A stretch of 64,000 nt of DNA from NCBI GenBank assembly GCA_964019055.1, contig OZ025206.1, positions 28,965,012-29,029,011 on the forward strand, read 5' to 3'. The notes under the pieces are model-generated. The model had not been told where the DNA came from, ran no database searches, and saw only the letters and a list, made by a program, of their open reading frames with translations. Position 1 is the first letter of the stretch; the number at the start of each line of letters is the position of its first letter. A program made the translations under genes and the position numbers. Below are positions 12,501 to 23,508 of this stretch, piece by piece. The DNA is from Anthopleura xanthogrammica (taxonomy: Eukaryota > Cnidaria > Anthozoa > Actiniaria > Actiniidae).

Positions 12501-15500
12501 AACATTATTTATAGATATCCAGCAACAATTTTGAAGTTATACTTCAAATACCAGGAAGTGGGTTAGAACATAGTTAATGGAGTGGAATGGTTTGGAAACC
12601 TATTGTTCTAGGTTTTTGTTTGGCAAGCAATGTTGAAACGTACCATCACGTGATATTGACCGTGCACAATGAACCAAAGCAAGTATGGCTGAAAATACTA
12701 GTTTCCGTACTATTTTCATGTACAAACATTTTGAAAGTGTAAAGTTTCCATTCTAAGATTACAAAGAAGAGGATTAATAATTCCGCGTAGATACAGTTAA
12801 GTTACTAGATGGTAAAAGAGAAAGCGTTCAAAAAGGTGATTACCCTTTTCAGTAAACAATTAATCTCTATCATATAGAATTAATTAAGAAATATCTCCTA
12901 TTTTATAACATTTTTTGAGGAAAAAACCTCTGTTTCCTAATTTACGATGAACAAACGCTGCAACTTTTCCTTCTCTGTGCACCGTCAACGTCATATAACA
13001 ATAGAAAAGGTTAAACAAAAACCTAGAACAATAGGTTTCCAAACCATTCGACTCCATTAACTATGGTTAGAAAAAATGAGGCAGAACTTCTCATACATTA
13101 TCAGCCAACAAAAAATGATACTCCAGAGTAAGACGTGATATTTTTGTATTTAAATTGGTAACATTCCTTGAATTTTATGCTGTATTATATCTGTTTTATT
13201 TTTGTATGTGTTTTAGCCAATCACATTATTGGACTCAAGTGCAAGTAGTGTGGGAAGTTCATCATTACCAAATCCTTGTGCTGATGCTTGTGTTTCAACT
13301 GATGAGTATATAAACCTTAATGACAACGGTGAGACTAGTTCTAATGTATATCAATATCTTTATGCATGCACAAGCCTTATTTGCCTGCTAAATCACACAT
13401 GCATATAGTTGCAACATTTGTATGCTTGGCAGCATATCTTGTGTAACCATTAAATTATATAATTTTATTTACACCCCTCAGTTCGTAGTTTGACCTATTT
13501 TTTAACAAAATTGTCGCTTTTTTACATTGAAATGTTGTGACTATCAAATTCCTTAAATGATTTTAGTCTAAAGTTGATAAACTTTGAATGATTTATTTAG
13601 GTTTTTCGCCGATTTTAAGAGGGAAAGGAAAACTCAATTATAAAACATTTGAAACTACATAATGATAGAGAGATTTATTCTCTTACCTTTTGCTGTGGAG
13701 TTTTGCATATCAGATTTATGGAAAACAATGTTGGCTAATTTCCTGGATTTGATCATTTTCCTATAAATTATTTTCAATAATATATTTAATCATTGATAAT
13801 AATTAGAATATTATGATCACTATTTTATATCATAATTAACTTAACATTACCATTAACAAAATAACTAGATACATGTAAATAGGGATGAAGGATGAATGAA
13901 AAACTTCTAATCAACAAGAGTTTCTTCTTGGCCTATAAAGGGTCTTAGATAATGTCAAGGTTATTTTTATTAGGTCTCAACAGAAATTTGAATTTGTCAT
14001 ATCTTGAGTTACTATTGGAGTTTGCTAGTTTTGTGACATGCTTAGTTTTATGTATCCTTTTTTCCTATTTAGGCAGTAGCCCTACTGAGAAAAATTCTAC
14101 TGTTGATGAAGAACTAAGAAAAGGTAAAAAATTGTAGATATATCAAATTCTACAAATTTGGAAGTGCCATAAAAGTTTAGTTATTGAAAATATTTTATTG
14201 TTTGTTTTTTAGCTAAAGAAAATGTATCAAAGCTTGAAAATCAATTGCGTGCAGTAAAAGCAGAAAATCAGGTAAGGCAATAGTACATCTATGATTTTCT
14301 ACATTATATTTTACAATACCCCTTCTTTAATGCAGTACTTTTATAATACATGAAATAAAAAATTCAAATGAAGATAAAATCTTTAAAGATTGTAATTAAA
14401 ATTGCATTAGGAATTTGCCTGCTTTTTCTCTTAAAAACATAATTGTCATAATCCTGCAATTTTTTTGATCCCTGTGACTTGTTTGCCTCGTAGGCTCTTA
14501 AGACGCAATTGCGACATTCCCAGGTAAATTATCACATTCCTTACTTAAACTATCTTTTTTAACATTTACGGTAGTATTTTTTCTAATATTTATTAATTGA
14601 TTTTTTTATTTCTTATTCTCTCTTTTTGTTCGTGCAGAAGTCTGCTTCAAAAGTCAGTCAGTTGGGCTTGACTCAAAGTCAAGGTCATAATAAAGTTGTG
14701 AAAGGCAGTAAACTAGAAAAGGAAATAAAGTCACCAGAGCCTATGTATGTATCAATGATTTACATCCTAGTTTTGATTTTAAGCATTTTTTAAAAGGCAA
14801 ACTGAAGAGGTTCATTTAATTAAAATTCCCTATGAAAAAAACTTAAGGCATTGAACATACGTGCTCAAATGAAATGAAAACAATATATACTGTACCACTC
14901 ATAATTTCCCAGGGTTACGCAATTCTCTATCAATCCAGGCAAATTCAAGTCTAGACTTGAAATATAGTGTTTGGCAAAATGAAGTTTCTTAAAAACTCAA
15001 AATTTGTTTTTCAAAGATATATTATTCATAAAGGCATAGAACGTACATGCTCAAATGAAATGAAAACAATATATACCAATCATAACTTCCCAGGGTTACC
15101 CAATTCTCTATCATTCCAGGCAAATTCAAGTCTAGACTTGAAATATAGTGTTTGGCAAAATGAAGGTTCTTGTCATCTCTCTGACCTCTCCTCAAAATAG
15201 AATTATATTGTACCAATGGACGTTTATTAAAATGAGTTTCATTTTTTTTTATAAGCCCCCTTTGCAGACTCCTTAATCCTCACGCAATGTTTCTTTCCCC
15301 GTGAATGTCCATTGGGAGTGAAACATTGTGTGATAACCCTATGGACTTCTGCATTTGTAGGAGCTAGGCTAGTGAAAGAGAATTAACACAAAAAAACTGA
15401 GTTACAAACAAAATGCATCTGCATGCATGATTAACCAGTGGCATAGCAAGGTTGGGGGGGGGGGGGGGGCAGCTGCCTCCCCTAAAATTTTTGGATCAAG

Positions 15501-18391
15501 CCTTTTTTTCTTTGATGTATGATGTCAATGCCACTTGCGTATGGAGGGGGCGGCCACATGCCCCCCAAATTTTTTGCCATAATTTGTTTGCCCCCCCCCC
15601 CCCCCCCCCCCCCCAGATTCTGGGTCCTCGCTACGCCACTGTGATTAACTAACTCTCTTTTGTTGAGAAAAATGTAAAACCCTTCATGATAGTAAGCAAA
15701 ATTTCCTTATCCCACTTTGGCAATGCAAAAAAAATAAACAAAATACTTTATATTTCTTGTTTTCAGTTCACCTCAAGCAAGTCCTACGTTACAGGTTAAT
15801 ATACTTTTGAACAAATAGATATGTTTGAATATGAAAATTAATAATTACTTGGATGCTGTGATTTGAATGCAATGATTATATATTATGATTGATTTTTGTT
15901 TTTCTTATGCAGGGGACTTTAAAAAAAGAAAAAGCTCAAAGCTTTTCACCTAATTTATTGAAGGATCAAAATCCAAATCAAAGCTGTAGCCTTAAAAGGT
16001 ATGTAGAATATTATGTATTTTACTGAACATGTACGTTAGATGTCATAAAAGAAAAAAATGCAAGAAAAGATAATAACTTGTGATTAACTTTACAATGTTT
16101 TAGCTGTGTCAAACACAGGATAAGAAATGGATTTGGACAATCAACACCATCAAAGATTTACCCAGTAAGTATTTTGAATGATCATTTTTGTCTTATTAGA
16201 TAAGAGGTTTTGACCTAATATGCTTCAATATTTGTTTGATTATAAAAAGGCTAAAATTATTAGGTTTTAAAGGTTTTCAACTGGAGTCTTCATCAGTCAG
16301 AAAACATTAATTTTACAGTGAGGACATATTATAGCTAACCAGGACCCCTAGACAGAGATTGAACTGATAACCGTATTAGCCAATCAGATCATCACATTCT
16401 CACTGCCATTTCGCATTAATTAGGTAAACACGGACAGCAGAACACGAAACAGCATGAGCGTGATCTCTGTCGAAAACACAGTTGTGAAAGGTCTACATAC
16501 TTATCCCAAGTTGATATAGGAAATTTTTTTTTTGTCCTCCTGTATTCAGAAAATCTCTATTTTCAAATGATAATATAGTAAATCCTAAACCAAAACTTTG
16601 TAAAAAATACCAGTTTCTGAAAGCTGATTTGCACAGACAACTTTTGTTGGAATGTCATTGTTTTTAGGTGTTATCTGATAGGTTAGGTTTGTTCAAGTGG
16701 TCCCAGTTATAATGTGTCTGCACTGTAAAACCTTATTATTTTCCTAGCCTTTTTCATAATCAAATAAAAGGTTTTGTTGATAAACTTTATTGATACGTCA
16801 GGGCATGGCTTAATCTCAGATTGGACCTTGAAACAACCTCTGGGCTGATCTAAGCCCCAGCTAATATTGAATCACATATAGAACTGGAAATTTTTTAGCT
16901 TATTTATGGAGGGGAGGAAAACCAGAGAACCCAGAGAAAAACCCTTAGAAAAAACTAACAATGAGACCTAACAAGCTTTACTCACATGATGAAACATTCT
17001 GAACTGATATTCTAGTTTTTTTCCTTTAACCAATTAGATGCCTTCAAGTGAGACACCACCATTCCTAAGTGCTGAGAGCAAACCTCAAAGTGCAGGGAAT
17101 CAGTTGGTCCCAATACAATTAAATAAATATCAATCAAGTTGTGACAAGAAACCTCTTGGGCAGATGTAAGTTAACTTGAAATTATTTGTAATATAGTATT
17201 TGTCCCAGACTACAGTAGTTATTAAAGTATTAATGATGTTAATAAACCATTTTTAAATTTTTATTTTAGGCCAAAGGTTTTGCCAAAATTAGGAGATTTT
17301 GTTGTGGTCCAAGGGGAGATAAAAGGTTGGTACCTTTAATTGATCACACTAAAGAAAAGCTATAAAATAAATATATTAACAATAAAAAAATCATTTTACT
17401 TATTTAGAAATGTTACTTTTTCCATAGGTTTTGTTAAATACATTGGACCACTGAAGGGTGAAACATCCGACTATGTTGGAATTCATTTAAACTCGCCAGG
17501 TTAGGAAAAACCAAGGTCACATTTCTTTGTAATACGTACTGTTTATTATTTTTTTGTTTCGTCTAGGGGAAGAAATGCTTAATTCTTAGACATTTTACAA
17601 GAAAGTTAAATCTTTTCTAAGAAATCTTTTTTTTGTTTTTAGTGGGAAACAATAGTGGAAGTCTTGATGGAGTGAGGTATTTTACTTGCCCTGCAAATTA
17701 TGGAGCATTCGTGTCTCTTCAGGACATAACACAAGTAATTCCAAAGGTATGTACAAAGGTATATCTCAATAATTTAATCTAATACGTTTTCTTAACTCTA
17801 TCCTCCCTTCTGTTCATCAAACCCTAAAGTCTTTTAATTACAAAAAAAAACACCTAAAATTCATTTCCTTTCTTTAGACCTAAAGTCTACTTAGATCTTT
17901 ATGTGCATATTGTATATATTTCTGTAACTCTCTTGTTTAATATCCTTCTATCTAATTTTATGTATTAATATTATTATTATTATTATTATTACTATTATTA
18001 TTACTTTTTTTCATGTAGATAACTAGCTGACTATTAATTTCATATACCATGAATGTCCCATAAGCCTCTGGCTTGGGCCTCATCAATCATTGTAAAATTC
18101 TATTTTTCTTTAAGCTTATGTTACTACAGTTGCTGAATAAACTGAATTATCATTCAAATTATTTTTTCCGTCATTTTGATTGGCCGAGAGAACTGCAAAT
18201 AACTGTCTACAAATAACGGTCTGCTCATGCGCATTACGGTGCAGAGCCATCTTACTGCAAATAACGGTTTGCTCATGCGCAGTAACGCTGTATTTGACAA
18301 TGGCTCGCTTCCCTGAAAAAATAAGCTGACTTCTTTGTTATTGTTTGACTCGCACTGCCCCTCAAAGATTAGAAAAAATAATTTGAATGAT

Positions 18392-18425
<34 letters not shown>

Positions 18426-19378
18426 CGAGATTTGTTAGTGGCGAGCAAGCAATTATTTGCCTCTGCCTTCGGCATCGGCAAATAATTGCTTGCTCGCCAC
18501 TAACAAATCACGATATTTTGCTCAACCTCGTCCAATAATTGCTTACTCTTTAAACTCAACAAATATATTTTAGCATGGCTATATTTCTCTTAGATTTTTC
18601 GCTAAAACTCCTGTGTATTCTGAATAATTATTTTCTTTTCTTTTTAGTCCTCTCCTAAAGAAGTTATATCCGTCAACAATATGGTGAGCTCAATAGCATT
18701 CATACTTTTGACTTCGACAACAACTTCACGTTGTTTTAGACTATTTAGCTTTCTAAAAACTTTAACAAATGATTTTCTTTGACACAAAATCACTTTGAGG
18801 AATGTTTGAGTATATTTAAATCAACATTTGATGATTACTTACCCTGATATTTTAGTCAAACAGAGAAAAAAACCCAGATTATTTCTAATTTGAAACCGTT
18901 TGAAGCCTTTTTGTCATCTTCTTCTAAAAGGGCGGGAAAGTTTGGCGCGAAAAAGTACACGCGCGCACTTGCATATAGTCTTAAAAGGTGGGAATATTTA
19001 GGCGGGAAAAGGGAACTGGAAAACCTATTCTAAGACTTTTTGCAGTAGATAATTATTAAGAAATATCGATGAAAAGCACATTATTCATTATCGAATTATA
19101 GAATTTATTTTAGCACATTTATTATAGAATGAAAATATTAGTATGTGAAGCAACTTTTCTCAATCCATAACAATACTGAGCCTGAGAAAATCTGTTTTCT
19201 CGGACTATAACAATACTAAACGCTACGCTACTAGTTATTAACACTCGCTCGATTTTTTCCATAGCCTTTTCAACCCAAAACCGAATTAAACCGATCTAGC
19301 TGCTTTGAAAGATCAGCTGCCAATAACCAGTTCACCAAAGATCAAGAGGAGAGGCAAAGTGTTGAAATTGCAGCATAG
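6504..19378 (+). CDS. CAP-Gly domain protein, 512 aa, 17 exons
   Basis: Coding exons: 6504-6693, 6868-7024, 12146-12293, 13217-13328, 14073-14123, 14213-14271, 14494-14523, 14638-14744, 15767-15794, 15913-15998, 16104-16164, 17038-17165, 17270-17325, 17428-17499, 17643-17746, 18648-18683, 19265-19378 (TAG). All junctions are GT-AG and in phase, total 1539 nt. Domains: a Ser-rich start (residues 1-63); a compact block encoded by exon 2 (HGHGGNIYNL, then DRETAARAVAMVV and CTEFATLLRDKERL) that looks conserved but that I cannot name; Ser/Thr-rich linker; a short coiled coil in exons 5-7 (KENVSKLENQLRAVKAENQ); linker; then a CAP-Gly domain in exons 13-15 (GFVKYIGP, VGIHLNSP, GVRYF, YGAFV) at about residues 392-461. 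CAP-Gly domains bind microtubules, EB proteins or EEY/F tails. Here the signature GKNDG loop reads GNNSG. A cytoskeletal or centrosomal role is inferred from the domain; the N-terminal block gives no family name. Confidence 0.85.
7025..12145 (+). other. Intron 2 of the CAP-Gly gene
   Basis: A 5.1-kb intron. I see no convincing coding exon. It is AT-rich, with a degenerate SINE-like stretch near 10930-11075. Confidence 0.6.
10930..11075 (-). repeat. Degenerate tRNA-derived SINE-like sequence
   Basis: Read on the minus strand it contains a CCGCCTCTCACCAATGC-type segment followed by a decayed B box (CTGGGTTTAATTCCTG), as in the clearer SINE copies at 34 kb and 50 kb. Strongly diverged. Confidence 0.45.
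12569..13065. mobile_element. MITE with 53-bp terminal inverted repeats, hAT-like
   Basis: The left end (12569-12621, CATAGTTAATGGAGTGGAAT...) is the reverse complement of the right end (13013-13065) with one mismatch in 53 bp. The flanks repeat GTTAGAA (12562-12568 and 13066-13072), or GGTTAGAA if one terminal base is counted as target, so a 7-8 bp target-site duplication. The size (497 bp), lack of an ORF and roughly 8-bp duplication suggest a non-autonomous hAT element inside intron 3 of the CAP-Gly gene. Confidence 0.8.
14847..15180. repeat. Tandem duplication, period about 186 bp
   Basis: The segment starting GGCATTGAACATACGTGCTC at 14847 recurs as GGCATAGAACGTACATGCTC at 15033, and both copies share a long stretch including AAATTCAAGTCTAGACTTGA. 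It lies in intron 8 of the CAP-Gly gene. Confidence 0.85.
15436..15641. mobile_element. Short hAT-like MITE with 8-bp TSD
   Basis: The ends are CAGTGGCATAGCAAGG and CCTCGCTACGCCACTG (inverted, two mismatches). The flanking 8-bp duplication TGATTAAC is at 15428-15435 and 15642-15649. The interior has long G and C tracts. CAGTGGCGTAGC-type ends are common in animal hAT MITEs. Confidence 0.88.
16235..16764. mobile_element. Probable MITE with about 36-bp inverted ends
   Basis: TTTGATTATAAAAAGGCTAA at 16235 and its approximate reverse complement TAGCCTTTTTCATAATCAAA ending at 16764 bracket about 530 bp in intron 11 of the CAP-Gly gene. The arms carry several mismatches and I see no clear target duplication. 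Confidence 0.55.
16905..16990 (-). repeat. SINE tail fragment
   Basis: GGAGGGGAGGAAAACCAGAG followed by AACCCAGAGAAAAACCCTT matches, in reverse orientation, the 3' body shared by the SINE copies at 34, 50 and 60 kb. The tRNA-like head is missing. Confidence 0.6.
17963..18005. repeat. (TTA)n microsatellite
   Basis: Trinucleotide TTA/ATT tract with one or two interruptions, in intron 15 of the CAP-Gly gene. Confidence 0.9.
18396..18541. repeat. Fold-back hairpin, about 65-bp arms
   Basis: The left arm (18396-18461) and right arm (18477-18541) are inverted, with a perfect core GTGGCGAGCAAGCAATTATT and a 15-bp loop. It lies in intron 15 of the CAP-Gly gene, next to a duplicated CTCATGCGCA motif at 18224-18285. 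It looks like the end of a fold-back transposable element. Confidence 0.75.
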
Positions 19379-20372
19379 ACCTCCAGCTAAGACCACCGAA
19401 CTGAAACAGTGGGTGACTTATTTTTGTTGAAATACATGTATCTGTGTCACGACATATGATGGCACACTAAAGAAACCGTTAGAAAGGAAAGTATTAACTA
19501 AAGAACTGAAGCTGAATATTTGCGGACTGTGTTATACTAGATAAAGATAGAATACTATCTGTTTAAACATAGTTGAAAGATAATCTTCTTTCATTCGACA
19601 ACGACTTTAGTCGAATCGTTAAAATAACGTTAATGAATAATCGTTAAAATGACAAGAACCCATGGTAGTTCACTGATATCGTTTAGAAATAGCAGCTTTT
19701 CTCTAAATTTCGGAGAAATCCAGAATATTCATGTTAATCATAATGAAATATTTGACGTTGCGAAAAAGAAGATTTTTAGTTTAAAAAATAAGAATTATCA
19801 AGGTGGAAGTAAACTTATAGAAGTTAGTATACTAGTGATTGTGAGGGCAGAAAAAAATACATGCCTTTGCACACGTTTTTGGCCATAGCTCTGAAACAAG
19901 CCTGCATTTTGCAGTTGTTCGTTCGGTCGAGGTCGTTAAAGGAGAGCGTTACACTTTTAGTAGCACGTTGGAGGTTCAAACACTAGAAGATGCTCTTGAA
20001 ATTGAATTATTTTTATAAAATGAATAGATATTTTAATAGATTGAAAATTAGGACTTCTAGTAAATGTAACCCCTTTTGCTAAAAACAAGTGAAATTCGAT
20101 GAAAGAAAAAGCTTTTAAAAAAGCCGGTACATAGATCGAAGGGCGGTTTGAATTCAGTTCTTTAATGTATTGTCCAAAAGAAAGCCAAGAATGTTACTCA
20201 TTAAATGGGTAGCATAGTAGTTATTGGAATCATCGAAGTCTTTCAAAAAGACAAGAAAAAATTTAGTTATAGTGGTTGAAGCGGCAAGCATCTAGTTTAC
20301 GGGTAAAGTTCCTCTATATGTCCCAGTGGGTTGAAGGAAGAAGTTTGGCGTCAATCGATTGGTGTCAACAGT
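19379..20372. other. Intergenic and probable 3' UTR of the CAP-Gly gene
   Basis: It holds the downstream part of the CAP-Gly terminal exon. I see no further coding exon with splice support and no unambiguous polyadenylation signal. Confidence 0.45.
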
Positions 20373-22935
20373 CTAGAGCTGGGCTCCGGCTCTGTTGCTC
20401 CCCATTCCAATATTTCTTTCTTCCGAGTGAAGAAAAGCAGCCTTCTTTCCTCCCTTCTGACATACAGACCCATTATCAGTGCTAGATGGTTTGTCGTTTC
20501 CATGCTTTTCGCTTGTAGTTGGTCCCATAGGAGCCACTAAACAAAGAAACGTAAATCTAGTTATTTAAATAGGTAGTTTATATATTTATTAATTACAGCA
20601 TATTTAAATGTTGGTGATCTGTTTAGGGTTTCATTGCGAAACAAATCCACTAAATAATACAGGTATATGGTGCACGAATTGTACTGAATTCAGTTTTTGG
20701 TCAAAAGCAGGAAAATTGGCACAACGATAGAAGATCACATGCTGACTATTTTGCGATGTAGCGCCACGCCCAAAAATGATTACTTCCAGTTTTACAGCAG
20801 TGGAATTAATGTCTTAAATTTCACCTAATTCATACAAGATGCCTTTCGTATTTGAAAGCCCTTACAAAATAAATAAGAATTGCGTTTACTATTCTGCAAA
20901 ACTGGAAGTAATCGTTTTTGGGCGTGGCGCTACATCTTCTATCGTTGTGCCAATTTGCATGCTTGTAATCAAAAACTACACCATATTCCTGCACTAAAAG
21001 CACTAGCTAGTTGGTGTGAAGTTCTCAAAAATCGTTTAACAGTCCCTAAATCCTGCATATAAGTAAGAGAGTTCTTTAAGCAGTACTGCATGTCTTCAGT
21101 TTACGATAAAATAAACTCTCAAAATTCCCCCATGGCATTATTATGGCGTCACTCATGTGACCATGTTACCAGAAAGTAATATATGTTGTTCTATATAAGT
21201 GATAAGTTAACTTCCTCTACTATACTGTGGATTACTACGATAACTGAGGACCGGCTCAGTATAATTGCCGTTGCTAACTCGTACTAGGTAAAATTGAGCT
21301 GACATCCTTGTATAACTTATTGTAGATGTCATCTGTCAGATAATCCTCATAGCGAATCCTCACTGATTAGTGATTTTAAATGCTACGATTGTAAAAGCTA
21401 GGGTTTATTTTTGCTTTTCTATCAACCGGGAGAGACCTCATATGCACAAACCTGTATACAAATTATGTTGCTGGGTTTTTATAGCCATGTGATCTTTCTT
21501 TGGCTCTTAGTTTTTATCATTGAGGTGCCTGTGACGTCATAGCCGCCATGTTGGTTTTCTTTAGCCCAAATGATTTGGTTTTGGTTTCTTTTGTCATGTG
21601 AACCAACATGGGTGCCATGTCTGTTGTCATTGTGCATGTGACGTCCTAGCCATCGTGTTGATTGACTTTCACAAAGGAGATATCTGTTCTTGGTCTCATG
21701 ATCTCATTTGTCCTGTCAAACAGAATGGTGGTCATGTCATTTATCCTTTTTATTTTCACGAGAAGGAATGCGCACCACCTGCATCAACCAACATGGCGGT
21801 CATCTCTTGTGGTGTTTCATACTTTGGAATTATTACATGCCGCCTTATAGCGCCAAATGTATGACCGCATGTAATGTCTTCGCATACTTGTATGCAAGAG
21901 CGTTGGTACGTTAATCCCACACATTTCGATGCAAAGCTAGCTGATTTTACCATGAGGCTTGTAAAACCTCGTTTGACAGCAAAAAGCCCGTGCATAGAAG
22001 TATGCGAATATAAATATGGCCATACTCTTGCGCGTTGCGCTGTAAAGGTTATGGTCACTGCCAATCCATAGAGCATGCAAACTAGTCTTTAAAAAAAACT
22101 TGGGCTGGGCATAGTCGGGATGCTAACCATTTCGTTAGTGTCGCAGTTGTAGTTTTAGTTCTGATCTCTTTTCTGACTAGATGGTATTCAGGGGTGGATC
22201 AACAAAAGGTTCAGCAAGAACCTCGAACTCAATGTAGGAATACCAGCTCCGAAAGCGTCAAAAGTTTGGATCCACCCCTGGATATTATATCATACTCCAA
22301 TTACATTTTTAAGGGGGGGGTTTAAATGATTCAGTCTAAGATGTTACTGTAGTGATGTTTCAGGGGTGTTCTAAAAACTGCGTTAGTGCGGCGCCAGTAT
22401 AAAAAAGTTGTAGAACGCAAATCGACCAGGGTTAAATTACCTAGAATGATCTGTGTCTGTCTGTCATGTAATGTATTTTGCAGGTGTTCTACTTGAGTGG
22501 TATCAAATACCACTTTCTGATTTTCATTGTGGTCGATGTTGCGAGCTATTTCACTATTTTCGGTTAATTGCTTTGTAATTACCTTGTAATTAAAGTGATT
22601 TGTTCATTTCTTGTTTATCATTGTCTTACTTTTAGAAAACGCCTTGCCCATCCCTTTCCCTTTAGTAAGTGATCTTTCTTATTTTTTACGGTGTAAAATT
22701 TACCTTTTTATCAAAACCTTTTCCTTGTAATTGACATTCCATCTGAGCGAATCATACCATAGAAAACATCAAAAAAAGAAGTACCTAGTGATTGCCCGAT
22801 GTGACACCACTTTTCCATATACATAGCTTCACCGGTTGAACACGAAAAAAAACTCAGTCGTGGCTGAAAGAGACTAATTTGTCTGAATGATACTTTGAAA
22901 CTACCTTGTAGCCTCGATATCATTTGTTTGGCCAT
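20373..22935 (-). CDS. Tentative two-exon small protein (63 aa)
   Basis: A proposed first exon at 22905-22935 (ATG GCC AAA CAA ATG..., donor GTAGTT, phase 1) joins in phase to 20373-20536, preceded by a strong acceptor (TTTCTTTGTTTAG) and ending in TAG. The product would start MAKQMISRLQ and end NIGMGSNRAGAQL, hydrophilic, with one Cys, no signal peptide and no recognised domain. The intron would be 2.4 kb and contains fold-back repeats. Either exon could be chance, and extra symmetrical exons could lie between them. Confidence 0.3.
20660..20991. mobile_element. MITE-like inverted-repeat element
   Basis: The ends read CAGGTATATGGTG and CACCATATTCCTG. Inside, AAATTGGCACAACGATAGAA and GTAGCGCCACGCCC-type segments recur inverted at 20893-20955. 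The left arm has about 20 extra bases. No exact target duplication was seen. Confidence 0.7.
21530..22075. repeat. Interspersed repeat region with CCATGTTGG motifs and inverted segments
   Basis: Repeated GCCGCCATGTTGG, AACATGGGTGCCATGTC and CCAACATGGCGG strings, plus an inverted pair around CTTCGCATACTTGTATGC (from 21880) and AAGTATGCGAATATAAATAT (near 22000). No stable exon structure. It probably consists of nested fragments of small elements; related CATGTTGGATG/CCAACATGGTCGCC strings occur at 43.2 and 46.1 kb. Confidence 0.5.
22189..22283. mobile_element. Very short MITE with CAGGGGTGGATC ends
   Basis: CAGGGGTGGATC on the left and GGATCCACCCCTG on the right bracket about 90 bp. The termini resemble those of the element at 32787. 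Confidence 0.6.
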
Positions 22936-23508
22936 TGTTTGCGCATGCCCATTCGTCCTCCACTTCCAACCACTTTATCTTCCACTGCATGGAAGTAAAC
23001 TCAACGACTAGTTATGATTTTGTAAAACGAGGACATAGAAAACGTTTTCGAACTTCGGATGACTGAATTTACTTGTAACTCAAAGCCTTTCTTAGTTTTG
23101 AATCAAACCGATCAAAATTGTCTCATATGGGTACTAGCTGTGATGTTGTGAGCGTTGTGACATGTATTCTGAACTATACTGAGTTTCCACCTTTGCTAGA
23201 ATATATAGCGTGTACTTTGGCAACGAGAGGCCTTATGTGCCACGAGGCACGGAGGAGACAGGTAACAGGTAATTTCGACAACGACACAGGCATACTCTAT
23301 ATAGATTATTTTGTTTAATTTATCAAAATCAAAACATTTGCTAATATATGCACTAGCTATGGTAAGCGTTGCCTGTACATTGATGTAGTTACCTTTTGCT
23401 TATTTCTAAAAGCCAATAGTTTTCGGGTTTTTTTGCTGTTTTTGTCGATCCTTGGTGCTTTCGCTTTTACATGTATTGCTACTTAAATTAACTAGCATCA
23501 AATAATAG

